Shown here piece after piece: positions 42,929 through 54,291 of a stretch of DNA of 64,000 bases (its first letter is position 1; every line of letters begins with the position of its first letter). Position numbers and translations under genes: made by a program. The notes under the pieces were generated by a model, which was not told where the DNA came from, did not search any database, and saw only the letters and a list, made by a program, of their open reading frames with translations. The stretch comes from Azolla caroliniana (Eukaryota > Polypodiophyta): assembly GCA_043228905.1 (NCBI GenBank), contig JBHGNT010000004.1:8432001-8496000 (forward strand), given 5' to 3'.

Positions 42929-43875
42929 CTATTCGTCGCCCAAAATGTCGAGGATGTTCGGCTCCATTCGTTCGTCATTCACCAGAGGCGGTGTGAGGTC
43001 TGTAGGTGCTTCGCTGGTATGCTTGGCCGGTGCGTCGGTTTCCGTGTTGTTCTCGTGACGCGGCTCCGTTAGTTCGCCATGCACCAAAGACAACGTGATA
43101 TCTGTAGGTGCTTCATTGTTCGGCTTGGTTGGCGCGGCGGTGTCCGCTTTGACGTCTTCACGCGACGTCATTGTGGTAGGCTTTGTAGGTACGCTCTTCG
43201 GGACATTTCCTTGTGGCTCCGACAATGGCTCTTCCTGGCATGGGCAAGCATCCGGGCGCTGCTCCTAACGTCCGTGAGGTTGCTCGGTGTAGTTGTTTCC
43301 TCAGGCGCGTCATTTGGGTTAGGTTGGGGCTCGTTTTGTTTGGCGGAGTCACTTTCTGGTACTGTTATCGCTTTCGCCCTTTGGCTCTTGCTACCGAGCT
43401 CCATTAGCTAGTGGAAGATGTCTTCTTGACTTTCCCCGAAATCGTCTAGCAACTGTGTGAGTTCTTTGTAGTGTTGGTGAGCGAGCGTTTGATAATCCTA
43501 TGCGAGGTTCTCTCGTACCGTCGCAATGCTCTCCTCAGTTAGTTTGTAGAAGCCTCTACTCTCTTTGCGGCGGTTCTCCCAGTCCGCCCAGTAAGTGTGC
43601 AATTCCACTGCATGCGTAGTCCACGCCGCCCATCCTTTGTCTAACATTGCTTTCAATTGCGTTGTAAACCGCTCACGATTTGTATGAAGGAGGACGCGTA
43701 CATTGTCCGTTATGGTTTGGATGCGGGCTTGCGCTTCGTCCAGGGCCTTCTTGAGGTTTTCAATTTTACGCTTATTGATCGTCGTTGCATCATCATAGCA
43801 ACCCTTCTTCTTTGCCCATATCTGAGACTCTTTTAAGTGTACTAGTTCTTCGAGTTGTCCCATTTCATTGTTCAA
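42929..43875 (-). pseudogene. NA2 coiled-coil protein, broken
   Basis: The N-terminal part (43875-43498) is heptad-like and contains KGWAAWTTHAVELHTYWADWENR, aligned with QGWKLWTAQAAELQLLRADKNNR in NA1. After a stop at 43498 and frameshifts near 43400 and 43225, the C-terminal part has two repeats of about 24 residues (NNEAPTDITLSLVHGELTEP and TSEAPTDLTPPLVNDERMEP) and ends NILDILGDE. The homology to NA1 is clear in the GW block and the last residues. Confidence 0.7.
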
Positions 43876-43912
43876 GCAGATTTTTACCTGATGCGTCTGT
43901 TCACGTTCACGT

Positions 43913-44588
43913 TGTCATAGTGTAATTTGCACACTATGTCAAATATGTAAAACATATATCCGATTTAAGTATGCATAAATAAATAAAAGAAAATATTAAA
44001 AATATTTTTGCATGCATAGGGCAGGTTTCAAACCCTGTTTACCTCCATGTAAACAAACCCAAACTTTATCATAAGTGATCTAAATATAGATTTAATAGGT
44101 ATAAGAGTTATATTTATGCCTATTTTTACTAAACAAAAGTAAATCATGCACTTTTAGAGTGCATGAAAACTTTATTTGGAAGAAAAACGCAAGCAATTAC
44201 TCATCTAGATGTGCATGAGCACTATATTTAGGAAATAAAAAAGCATGGTTGAAAAAGGCAACTCATGCACATCTAGTGTGCATGAACACTTTAGGAAAAA
44301 GCATGATGCTATGATTAGCCTGTTCCATCACTATATAAGGAAGAGAGAAAAGATGTATATGGTTGATTATTATAAAATATTCGTGGGATTCACGATTTAG
44401 CCATCTATTTCTCTCTTACAATCTAAGTATCAATTAATACACTATTCTCGTGGGATTCATGAGTTTCATATCTTCATCTTGCAATCTATTCTTAACAAAA
44501 CTTATCTCATATTCTTCTTTCTCCTAGTCCAAAACCTCAGTGGTTCCCACCCGACTCATGCAACGATCCGGCGCCAAAAGGGACAACA
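43913..44588 (+). repeat. 5' LTR of gypsy J
   Basis: TGTCATAGTG...GGGACAACA, 676 bp. It is AT-rich, with a TATA box (CACTATATAAGG, about 44330) and repeated 'GTGCATGA' words upstream. It is followed by a primer-binding-like site. It does not resemble the LTR at the other end of J (49386). Confidence 0.65.
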
Positions 44589-44592
44589 CAAA

Positions 44593-44610
44593 TGGTGAAC
44601 CCGACGTGAA
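44593..44610 (+). other. Gypsy J primer-binding-like site
   Basis: TGGTGAACCCGACGTGAA, 4 nt after the LTR. The same sequence begins gypsy K at 50960-50977. Confidence 0.6.
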
Positions 44611-44656
44611 GACGGGTTGCAAGGAGATAGAGAATCAACAACTGGAAACTAACAAC

Positions 44657-45854
44657 ATGATGGCGATGTTCTAGCGGATGCTACAAGAACAACGCGCGAT
44701 GTCGGAGATTGCGACGGCAGTAGAGCGGCTTGTGCAATGGAACGGGCAATTTAACGAGAAGGATGTGTCGCGATATTTGCGGGATTACAAGGCGGAAATG
44801 CTACGTTGCGGAATATCGGAAGGATTGCAGGTGACATCCTTCAATCCGGTGGCTACGGATGGGCTTCAAGGGAGTATCCATGGGATACGACAACAAAATC
44901 CAATGTGGGAAACATTTGAAGAAGCGCTAAAGACCATGTTCGGCATCGAAGACTCCTCCAAGGCAACGCGGAGGGGATTCGAAGATTGGGTGGAAACGCC
45001 AGACAAGGGGCTGAAGGTCCTTGATGTGTTTTCGGCATTCGAAAGTAACTGATTCGGGAGATCAAGCTATCCTCGCACCGGACAAAGTGATCATGTTCTT
45101 ACAAGCCGTGGATGTCCGGGACCAGAAATATCTTGGAATGCTTCTGGAGCACACCACTATTGAGAGTGGCCTCACCAATACATGGGAAAACATGCGGGAT
45201 ATCGTTGCACGATACACAAAGAGGGGGCAATGGCTTGGTAGTGAAGAAAAGAGGTTTTTGGAACCAATTCCGAAACCAAGATCCGGATTGGAAGACCATC
45301 AACCGTGCGCTAAGGAGACTACAACCAAGAAGGAAATCAATGCAACCACGGTGGAGTAGTTGCTGAAGGAGATGGAGAATCTGAAAATCACGATGGTGAA
45401 GAAGTCGGATGACCGTCCCACAAGTTCCAAGTATATGGACCGTCGATGCATATGGTGCAATAGCACCGAACATGATCGGAGGGATTGCGACAAGCACAAG
45501 GAGGCGTTACAACGAGACCTTATCTACTACAAGGGAAATCGGATTCATTCGTTGGACTCTCGGAAGCCACTATGACCGAACTTCCAAAAAGGCGGCATGA
45601 AGAAGGTCCTAGAGGAGGAAATAGCGGCGAAAAGCAATTATGCGACAACCGCGGGGATATGTGTGGGTGAGTCATCTGGACCAAATGCGTCTTTTTGGCT
45701 GGAAGTGCTAGAAAACCCCAAGAAAACTGACTCTAATGAGATCCAAAGCACCGCGGAAGGCATCCGAGAAGGTATAGGATGGGAGTGCCCCGTCGATAAG
45801 AATAGCGTGTACGCCCTATGCCAATTACATGAGGTGTATGTAGATGAGAAATGA
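44657..45854 (+). pseudogene. Gypsy J gag
   Basis: Starts MMAMF at 44657 with an early TAG, then MLQEQRAMSEIATAVERLVQ...DVSRYLRDYKAEMLRCGISEGLQVTSFN. Several frameshifts follow. A zinc knuckle CIWCNSTEHDRRDC lies at about 45450-45492. The order and spacing match gypsy K (51000-53180), so both are of one family. Confidence 0.75.
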
Positions 45855-48800
45855 CGACGCACGGATGATGCGGCCGGACCATCAAAGATGCCAGAGACCT
45901 GGAACTCCGAAGGGAAGGGGAAAGGAAAAGAATTCTGGCATTCAAACTCACTTTGGACATCGAGCAACAAACAGACTTAGAAAAGGTGTTCGAGGAGAGA
46001 ATCCTCGATAGCCAGGTAGATTTTTCGCTTCGAGAATTACTCAGAATAGCGACGAAGGAGTTCCACGATCTTCTTGTGGATCTCGTGAAGAGGAAAAAAC
46101 AAAATATGGAGGAAAATGCTCCAAGGGTGAATGCAAATACCGTTCTAATGATTGACACCGAAGTGGAGGATGAAATTCCGAACTCCCACTACACAAGACC
46201 ACACTGGGCACTCGCAACTATGGAGACTCTGCTCCAAATCGAAAACATCAAGGAGCTCGTACTAGCATTGATTGATCACGGATCAGAGATCAATTTGATG
46301 TCCAAGGAGTTCTACTGAAAGGGGAAGTGCCCTATTAACACTAATCATGGATGGAAGATCCGGGCAACCACTAAAACAACGGAAGATTTATTTGCAGCTT
46401 GTTCGGATGTGACAGTGAAGATCGGAGACGTGGAGATTGACCAAAATTTCTTCGTGCAAGATGAGGTCTCACACTCCGTGATCCTCGGACAACCCTTTAT
46501 CATGACTTCACGGATGGAGACAAAGTTGCTTGATAGCGAAGCGGTTTTTGCACGAATTCGGAGCCAAAGCGGAGGGAAAACCGTCCAATTCCTAATTGTG
46601 CCATCAAATCACGAAAGGAACAAGAGAGACCTCTTGTCCCAAACAAAAATGGATTTTTAAAGCGGACTATTGTAGAATGGGGAAGTGATAGTCCGAGAAG
46701 CCCTGATACCCCACACAGGAAGAAACCTCTCGGAGCAAAACAAGTACGAATAGGTCAATATGGGGCATCTACGTACACGGCCGTAACCGGAGTAATGAAG
46801 AAAGAATTCCGAAAGGTGCAAGATGAGTTACGATCTGCATCAATAATAAAAGAAGACGAAGAAATTGTGGGAGTAGTCGAAGAAGTGTTCTATGGGAGCA
46901 CGCTACAACATCTTGAAGAGCTTGCAGGAGAGAATAGCCAGGGAGACCAGGTAGTTCCGGTGGAATCGGTCGAGATGTATGAGATCATTCCTAAAATGGG
47001 GCCGGATGTGCTCCGCAAAGAAGAAGCAATGGTATGTACGAAATATAAGACCGTGGAAAAGAAGGTGAAACCGGTCGCAGGACCACTGCCCGCCGATAGC
47101 GAACAAAAGAGGAAAGAAGTATCGGGAGATCCGAAACTTCAGAAGTTCATGGATATCGGACATGCCTTCACGGATGAGACCTAGAAGAAACTTCGGATCG
47201 GTGGAGGTGGTTTCCTCTCACAAAATGAAGAAGAACGGTTTTGTCAGATGTTGGAGCAGCATGGAAGAGCATTTGTATTTACATCCAAAGAGATAGGGTG
47301 TGTTGACCCGAAAATAGTAGAGCCGATGGTGATCTTCACGATTGATCATGTGTCGTGGAACTTGAAGCCGATTTCGGTGCCACGGGTGCATATTCCGAAA
47401 ATCATTGACTTGCTCAAGGAGAAGGTGGCAATGGGGATTCTAGAGCCATGCCACGCTCCGTACTCAAATCGATGGTTTACGGTTCCAAAGAAGAATAGGT
47501 CACTCCGAATTATTCAAGATTTGCAACCGGTGAACAAGGTCACAATCCGGAACTTCGGAGTCGGTCCGATAGTGGACGAATTTGCGGAAGCGTTTGCCAG
47601 TCGTGCGATATACTCCATCGGAGACCTATACTCCGGGTATGACCTATACCATGCCAACACCGATAGGATTAGTCCGGATGTGCACACTATCACAAGGCGC
47701 GAAGAACTCGGTCACACATATGATGAATGCGATGAACAAGGTGCTCCGGGACTGCATTCTGGAGATAACGATGCCGTTCCTAGATGAAATCCCGATAAAA
47801 GGATGTGTGGTGGAAGAAAAAGATGAGACTATGGATGATCGGGGATGCCGAAAGTTCGTAGTCGACCATATTCACGATTGCAAGAAAGTGTTACGGAAGT
47901 TAGAAGATGTGCACCTAATGCTCTCCGGAGAGAAGTCGGCATTCGGACAAGAAGAAATATTGGTAGTCGGACATCTATGTGGGCCCTACGGCCGAAGACT
48001 CTCGCCAATCAAGATCGATGCGATTCAAGCTCCGAAAGAAATATGCGAGTCACAATCCAAAGTCCGTAGATTTCTTGGGGCATGTGCACTCTATCACATA
48101 TGGATTCCGCACTATGCACACATTGCGGACCCACTCTATCACTTGTTGTGGAAGGGGAAGAAGTTCGAATGGAAACTGGAACATACCAAAGCCGTGAAGA
48201 AGCTCAAGAAATCACTACAGAGGACAGAAGCACTTAAGAAGCTGAACTGTGACTGACTGATTATAGTAACGGTTGATACAAGTCAAACCGAGATCGGATG
48301 GGTCATCAATCAAGCCGATTCAGATGGTTCACGATATCCAATCCAATTCGGAGCAAAGGTTCTCAACGAAAGGCAACATGGATATGCACAAGTTAAAAGA
48401 GAATTATGGGGAGTCATGTCGGCAATAAAATGAGATCGAGATTACTTGATTGGAGCCGAAGTGGTGATCGAAACGGATTGTCTTCCAATACTCTGGATGA
48501 TGTGGTGTTGCATGATGCCAGATGTGGCTATGCTAAAATGGATTGCATATGTAAAGTCGCTTAATCCGGAGATACGACACATCTCCGGAAAAGACAACGC
48601 GGTAGAGGATATGCTATCAAGGGCATGGTTCAGAGACAACATAGCCGAATCCGATAATGAAGAAGTTTCCAAAAACTACTTTACTTCCGAGCACATATGT
48701 CGGGTGAACGTAATCCCAGAATTCCGGGAAGAAGAATACAAGGGAGAAAGTTTGCTGATTGGGAAAGTGCTACAAGGAATCGAGGAATCATCGGACAGTA

Positions 48801-49385
48801 AAGAAAAGAGAGCCGAGATCCCAAGTAAGAAGCGGCAAATCCAAAAGATTTTCTTGAACAATGGATTAATCTGGGGGGAGCCAAAAAGACTGTATGGTAT
48901 ACCACTACGGGTAGTCGGAACAAAAGAGCGACGAAACTAGATAATGTCCGACTTTCACAAATCCAATTGGGTTGGACATCGGGGAACATGTGCAACACTT
49001 GCGAAGATCAAACACAAATATCGGTGGAAGAATGTGTACAAAGATGTAGCGAAGTTCACGGAAAGCTGTGAGAAATGTCAAATCTAATCCGGAGTTCGAC
49101 ACTGAGATGAATTACATCCGACATTCTCACCAACAATCAACTTCAAATGGATGGTCAACATTGTGGCCATGCCAACTGGGATCGGAAAAAGAAGAACTTG
49201 GTGTTAGCTCGGGAAGATCTGACAAACCAAGTAGAAGGACGGGCACTACGGAGGAAAACATGTTCCGCAAATTTCTCTTGGAAGGAGTGTTTTGTAGGCT
49301 TAGGTGCGTAGGACAAGTGTTTGCGGATTGGGGAGAACTTGACTCTGATAAAGCTAGGGAATTGTTCGTCAGACATGGAGTACGG
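45855..49385 (+). pseudogene. Gypsy J pol: protease, RT, RNase H, part of integrase
   Basis: Protease ALIDHGSEINLMSKEFY (about 46265-46318), then a stop and VILGQPFI. RT begins near 47185 with MVIFTIDHVSWNLKPISVP, IQDLQPVNKVTIRN and IYSIGDLYSGYD, then a frameshift and FLDEIPIKGC (about 47775), where the catalytic box is normally FLDD. RNase H: VDTSQTEIGWVIN and VVIETDCLPILW (48260-48500), ending with the 'HISGKDNAVEDMLSR' block. Integrase keeps the zinc part (HKSNWVGHRGTCATL...ESCEKCQ, 48955-49083) and a late-core piece (FRKFLLEGVFCRLRCVGQVFADWGELDS). The first core Asp region is deleted, and the element jumps from RHGV into an LTR at 49386. At least eight breaks. Inactive. Confidence 0.82.
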
Positions 49386-49985
49386 TGTCATGAAGAAAAC
49401 TGGCCTTAGGTGGAATCAGTGAAAACGGCGCGTGAACCGGCCCTTACGCGCGGGCACAAGTATTGATAAGGAGTACATAATTAGGAATAGGTAGGTTGAT
49501 GAAAATATACTAGGTAGTACACATTTATTAGCTAGGAAATCGATGTGTATCTCTGCCCCGAAAGGATAGAGAATAAAAATGAAGTATTCGAGATGTGACG
49601 GCCTATAAAAGGAAAGGGGAGATGGTTGAAAGGTGCATTGCGTTTTGGCGAGGATGACGTGCTGTCAGACTGGGAACCGAGCTCTCTCCTCCTCTATCGT
49701 TGTTCTCTGTGGGTTTTGGGTCAGTTTCCTCTCCTTCAAGGAAGGCCCGAGTGCTTCCGGCAGAGACTCCACTATGTCCGTGTGTGGGTGTGGTGTCACC
49801 TGTGTTGGGTCTGTTACCAGTTTGCCGGTTGTAATCTTGCAATCGTTGTAATTATTATTGTTGTTGGAATAGATTCTCCTATTTTTCGTCTCTCGGTGTT
49901 TTCCTGCGTGATTCCCTTTCATTATCGGGTGCGCGTGCATCTCTCTTTGTTCTGCATACGCGGTGTCGGGGTAGTTGTGGTTCGT
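49386..49985 (+). repeat. Gypsy LTR at the 3' end of J
   Basis: Starts TGTCATGAAGAAAACTGG and shares GCGTGAACCGGCCCTTA, CTATAAAAGGAAAG (TATA, about 49604) and GAACCGAGCTCTCTCCTCC with 26475-27070. The right end is uncertain. No polypurine tract precedes it. Confidence 0.7.
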
Positions 49986-49989
49986 GCGG

Positions 49990-50100
49990 CGAAGTCGCGG
50001 GGACTAAGGTTAAGGGGAGTTGAAGAAACTTAACTTTTAATAAGGCTTGTATGGTGATGATAGAATGGTTAAGGATAGTAAGAAGAAGAGTTACGAGTAA

Positions 50101-50135
<35 letters not shown>

Positions 50136-50280
50136 CGAGCATAGATAAAAGATAGAGACAATGTATGATTCAAGAAAGAAGATTGAGACAAAGTATGATT
50201 CAAGGAACAAGAGTATATGATATAAACATTCAATGTATATTAAAAGTATAATATTTTACCAACTTTACAATCCTTGATCG
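49990..50280. repeat. Low-complexity region with (TG)n(AG)n
   Basis: Contains a TG/AG microsatellite at 50101-50136 and a diverged short repeat around 'AGACAAAGTATGATTCAAG' (50155-50205). No gene is seen. Confidence 0.6.
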
Positions 50281-50286
50281 CAAACT

Positions 50287-50372
50287 GAACACATTCTCTA
50301 TCGACCCTTGATTTGAACCCACGACCTCAACTTCGAAACGAGAGGTTCTCCACCCAATGAGCTAGTCTTCTT
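50287..50372 (-). repeat. tRNA-derived sequence (SINE head or tRNA pseudogene)
   Basis: The minus strand has TAGCTCATTGGGTGGAGAAC (A-box-like) and, about 35 bp later, GGTCGTGGGTTCAAATCAAG (B-box-like), the arrangement of a tRNA. No tRNA acceptor stem closes it, so a SINE head is more likely than a working tRNA. Confidence 0.55.
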
Positions 50373-50542
50373 TACTTGATTGTATTATTTTCTCACTCTC
50401 TCTTGATTCCTTCCCTTTTGTTTTCCTATCCCCTCTTTTTATAAGTATTTCCATGCATATGGTAATGGCATGCATGTAATGCATGAGTTACATCTGATGC
50501 ATGATCGCCATTTGGCGCACATGCATTGCATGTGATGCATGA

Positions 50543-50790
50543 TAGCCATAGCTTAGTGGTGTATGCTTTGTGCTTGATATACAAGGTTGAGGGTTCAAGT
50601 CCCTCAATTTTACTTAATACAATATTTAAGTTTATTCTTATATAGTGAAGCACATTCTTGACAACATTTCTAAAAACAAATAGCCTACCCTAGGTATATA
50701 CATTGTGCTTGGCTTATAAGGTTGTAGGTTCAAGTGTTTGAAATATTACTGAATTCAATATTTAAATTTATTTTTATATCGTGAAGCAAA
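50543..50790 (+). repeat. Two tRNA-like SINE copies in tandem
   Basis: Copy 1 has TAGCTTAGTGGTGTATG (A-box-like) and GAGGGTTCAAGTCCCTC (B-box-like, 50589-50605) with a tail AATACAATATTTAAGTTTAT. Copy 2 (about 50690-50790) repeats the second half with a decayed B box and the same tail. Confidence 0.5.
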
Positions 50791-50799
50791 TCCTTCACG

Positions 50800-50945
50800 A
50801 CAGCGGCCGTGGTTCATTCGGCAGGTAAGCACTGCTTGCCGGAGCGGGTGTTCACCGGCCTGACTCTCTCTCTTCGATCTCTTGCACTCCTCGTTCCAAG
50901 GCCCCTGTGGTCCCACCCTAGTTTCTCACGCGTAAGCAAAACAAC
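50800..50945 (+). repeat. Gypsy K 5' LTR end (truncated)
   Basis: GC-rich leader-like sequence ending AAAACAACA, followed by the primer-binding-like TGGTGAACCCGACGTGAA at 50960. The upstream LTR part is missing and SINE-like sequence abuts it. Confidence 0.5.
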
Positions 50946-51354
50946 ACGACATATATTTGGTGAACCCGACGTGAAACAAGGCGGCAGAGGAGTCGAAGAT
51001 GAGGGGATCGGAGCTTGCCAAAGCCATGGCGGCAACCATTGATCAAATAGTAAGTGCTCGTGAAGGCATAGGCACCCTCAAAAGGGTCATTGAAGCGATT
51101 GTAAGAACAATAGGCGGGTTCGGTGGGAAGGACGCCACGAGCTATTTGGAGGCCTACCGAGCCAAGATGGTAATGAGGGACATTCCAAAGGATAGGCATC
51201 TGGTTCGGTTCCCTTGGGTGGCGACACCGGGCATCCACGCAGAGGTGTTCGGGGTACAGGCTGGATGCCCGACCTAGGGGGGATTCGAAGCACGGCTCCT
51301 CGAAAGGTACGAACTTGATGACGCACTTCGGTTATCAAAGCGGGACTTATCATG

Positions 51355-52598
51355 CAAGGTAAAATTAAGGAAATTTTGTATTTGTAAAAAATATGACTCA
51401 ATGGGGATAGGCCGAGGAGGATTTTCTTGATTTCTTTCTGCTTGTGCAGATGCTATCAGGTCGTTATTATGAGCCATTGAATGATAATGTCAAAATTCCT
51501 TTGTTGATCGCTATCTGGATAAAGGTCAACCGCATATCAATCGATCACCATACATCAAGAAGAAAACAGAAACAATAAAAAAAACATTACAATGAAAGCT
51601 TTGATAAAAATTGTTAGAGCTTAGACCTAAAATAAGCATGAGATAAGGATATAATAGATATAAAATAATAAAGGAGTGAGAAAGAAGGGTGTCGATCCAC
51701 TTGACCACCCTTGAGCGAAGGGATCGACACGGGTTCGAGCCTCGATCGGCGTCAGATACCACCGTCGTGGCGTGAAGTCGTACCTAGTGCTAGCACACTT
51801 GCCACAAGAGCTGACCCACCACAATGACAGAGTCTCAATGTAGTTGACAAATGATCAAATGAGGGTAGCTAGGCCTTATATTTATAGCCAGACCCAAGGT
51901 CCGCAGGCAAGTTCACACTTGGCCTAATGGGTTGTCTCAATCCCGAGGATTAAAAGTAATCTTGCCCTTCTTTACACTATCGTTTAACCCTCACAAATTA
52001 TCTAGTGTATAGAATACTACGATACATTCTCACCATGGGATATTCTATGGTTATGCCCGTAACATGCGGTGTCTTGACAAGTGATCTCTTTAGTACAAGC
52101 CAAAAAATGTGCCATCTTAGTATATCGATAAACCATTGTTCAGTGACGATGAGACCCTTAGAATCAGGAAGAACTGTGATAAAATCCAACGAAATAGATT
52201 GTCAAGGCCCTCTTGGGATTGGTAATGGCTCCAATAAACCATATGGATGATGTCGGGGCATCTTTGCTCTGCAGCATGTATCACATGTTTAAACATAGTC
52301 TTCGACAAATCTTCGAATATTGGGCCACCAGAATGATCAGGCTACTAAATCCAACTTTTTAGTACTACCAAAATATCTAGTTGTGTATGTATCATCACAA
52401 TTTTGTATGACCCGAAGGCAAGATGGACCATTGGGAACATACAAAATATTTTTAAAGAAGAGAAATATATCATGCCATTCAAATTGTCGATAATCCATAC
52501 CTAGTTGTTGTGACCATGAATAGGAATCAGAAAGAAAGAAAGAAAGAAAGGTAGATCGAAAGGAGGAGGAAGAAGAAGGAAGAAGGCTCCCTGCCTGG
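51355..52598. mobile_element. Insertion in gypsy K gag
   Basis: Foreign 1.24-kb segment, flanked by CATG on both sides (51351-51354 and 52599-52602). It contains a tRNA B-box-like CGGGTTCGAGCCTC (51729-51742), a minus-strand gypsy integrase fragment (51990-52330) and a (GAAA)n run (52531-52551). The type of element is unknown. Confidence 0.5.
51990..52330 (-). pseudogene. Gypsy integrase fragment of another lineage
   Basis: The minus strand reads MDFITVLPDSKGLIVTEQWF, the usual start of a gypsy integrase core with its first Asp, preceded in other frames by the zinc-domain region. Many breaks. Confidence 0.6.
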
Positions 52599-53204
52599 CA
52601 TGGAGTGGGTGGAGACTCTCGGAAAGGGGAGGAACGCGTCGACGCTCCTCCGGGAGTTCGAAGAACGCTTTGCACGGCTCTCGGCATTGGATAGCACCGT
52701 GCTAGACACGACCCGCGTCCTGTTGTTCGTCAAAGTAGTGGGCGTGCGGGATTGGGATCAAGTGGGTCTCCTGCTGGAGACAGATGATGGGCTGACGGCC
52801 CACTAGGCCGTGGTTAAAAGAGTCTTCAACCGTTTCGACAAGCGACATGAGTGGGGCGACGAAGGTTCGCCGGCAGTGAGACCCGTTACGACAAGGAAGT
52901 TCGAGGAACCTTCGCAGGCACGAAAGGAGGAGACCCGCGATTGGCTCGAGACGGGCTTGACCTCGCCCGGCGTTGTCAAGGGCCCATTTGGAGGAGCGGC
53001 TCTGGAAGAGCTAATGCAAATGGTGCGCAACCGGAGGCCTCTGGCTGGGCAGTGGTGCATGTGGTGCGACGCGATCCGCCACGACCGAAAAGAGTGCGCG
53101 GACTTTTTAGACATGCTTAGAAGCAATGTGGTATACCTGTGGAATGGGCAAGTACACACCGGTGACATCCGGAGACCCTAGATACGAATTTCGGGCGCGG
53201 CGGA

Positions 53205-54290
53205 ATGAAGAGGTTGATGGAGGAAGCGGCGGCGCGCCATGGAGAGGTCGTCCATTATTCGGCGTCGACCGGAATCCGGGTTGGAAGCGATGAAGGCCGA
53301 AAGACGGAAGACTCTGGGTTCTGGTCGTTGGTGATTGAAGGCCTCACTGGCGTACGGTTGAGGAAGGAAAAAGCGGACCGTGCGGCGAAGCTGATCTGAG
53401 AGGTTACCGGATGGGACAACCTACTTGAGGAGAAAACCGGATTCGTGGAAGCGGCGTGCCAGAACTACGAGGTTCTGGTAGAAGACAAGCGTGCGGGAAA
53501 AGCCGGAGGGGCCGGACCCTCCGAGCGGTATGAGACCCGGTTCAGGCCGAAGAAAAATGATGCCAATAACCCCGACACACCAGATAGAATGAAGTGGGCC
53601 GGTTACTGGCTGAGCATGGACATTGAGAGAACAACGGACCTACGGAAGGTCCTCGAGGAGCGGATTCTCGATAGCAAGGTGGAGTTGTCGGTGAGGGAGG
53701 TGCTCGGGATTGCCAAGAAGGAGTTCCATGATTCTATCGTGACTTGGTGAAGCGTAAACGAGTCTCGACAGAGCCAGAGCCGAAGAAGCCGGTGGAGTAC
53801 GTGGCCCTAGAAGATGAGTTGGCAGAGAGCCACTATTCGAGGTTTCACTGGGCTAGAGCCACTACGAAGACCCCTGTTAGGGTCAGAGACGTCTAGGATC
53901 CAGTGGTGGCCTTGATAGACCATGGTTCCGAGATTAACCTGATGTCCATGTACTTCTATAAGAAAGGGAAGTGGCCGATCAACAACAAGCACGGGTGGAA
54001 GATACACGCGGCGACACGCACTAGGGAAGAGCTGCACGGGGCGTGCCCGATCGTGCGCGAGGATTGGAGATGTCGAGATCGACCAACACTTCTTCGTGTA
54101 GGAGGCGTCCTCACACCTGGTGATACTCGACAAACCATACATTACGGCGGCATGCATGGAGACTAAGGTGTTGGACAACGATACAGCGTACACGTGCGTG
54201 AAGAGCCAAGATGGACGACACTCCGTCCAATTCCTGACCGTTCAACCGAACCACGAGCGTAAGTGCGAAACTCTCGGCAGCAATAGCCGA
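53205..54290 (+). pseudogene. Gypsy K post-gag and protease region
   Basis: A spacer (MKRLMEEAAARHGEVVHYSA...) and ERILDSKVELSVREVLGIAKKEFHD (as in J) lead to the protease VVALIDHGSEINLMSMYFYKKGKWP (about 53905-53975) and, after a frameshift, ILDKPYITAACMETKVLDND. Stops at 53398 and 53750. Pol is absent: at about 54292 the sequence changes to a DUF7869-like gene. Confidence 0.75.
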
Positions 54291-54291
54291 G

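Larger units (their letters stand above)
42455..43912 (-). mobile_element. NA2: second NA-type element, truncated
   Basis: Consists of a 3' LTR, the conserved box at 42879-42903, and the 3' part of a coiled-coil frame related to NA1. The right side is cut off by the LTR at 43913. No gag or pol is present. Confidence 0.65.
50999..53181 (+). pseudogene. Gypsy K gag, split by an insertion
   Basis: Piece 1: MRGSELAKAMAATIDQIVSA to KRDL (50999-51354), with a stop near 51276. Piece 2: MEWVETLGKGRNASTLLREFEERFARL through a stop at 52804, then FNRFDKRHEWGDEG... and a zinc knuckle CMWCDAIRHDRKEC (about 53059-53100), ending at 53181. The two pieces join across an insertion at 51355-52598. It is the same family as the J gag. 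Confidence 0.75.

Noticed and set aside
50287-50372. A functional tRNA gene
   Set aside because: A and B boxes are visible, but I could not close an acceptor stem or find a convincing anticodon arm.
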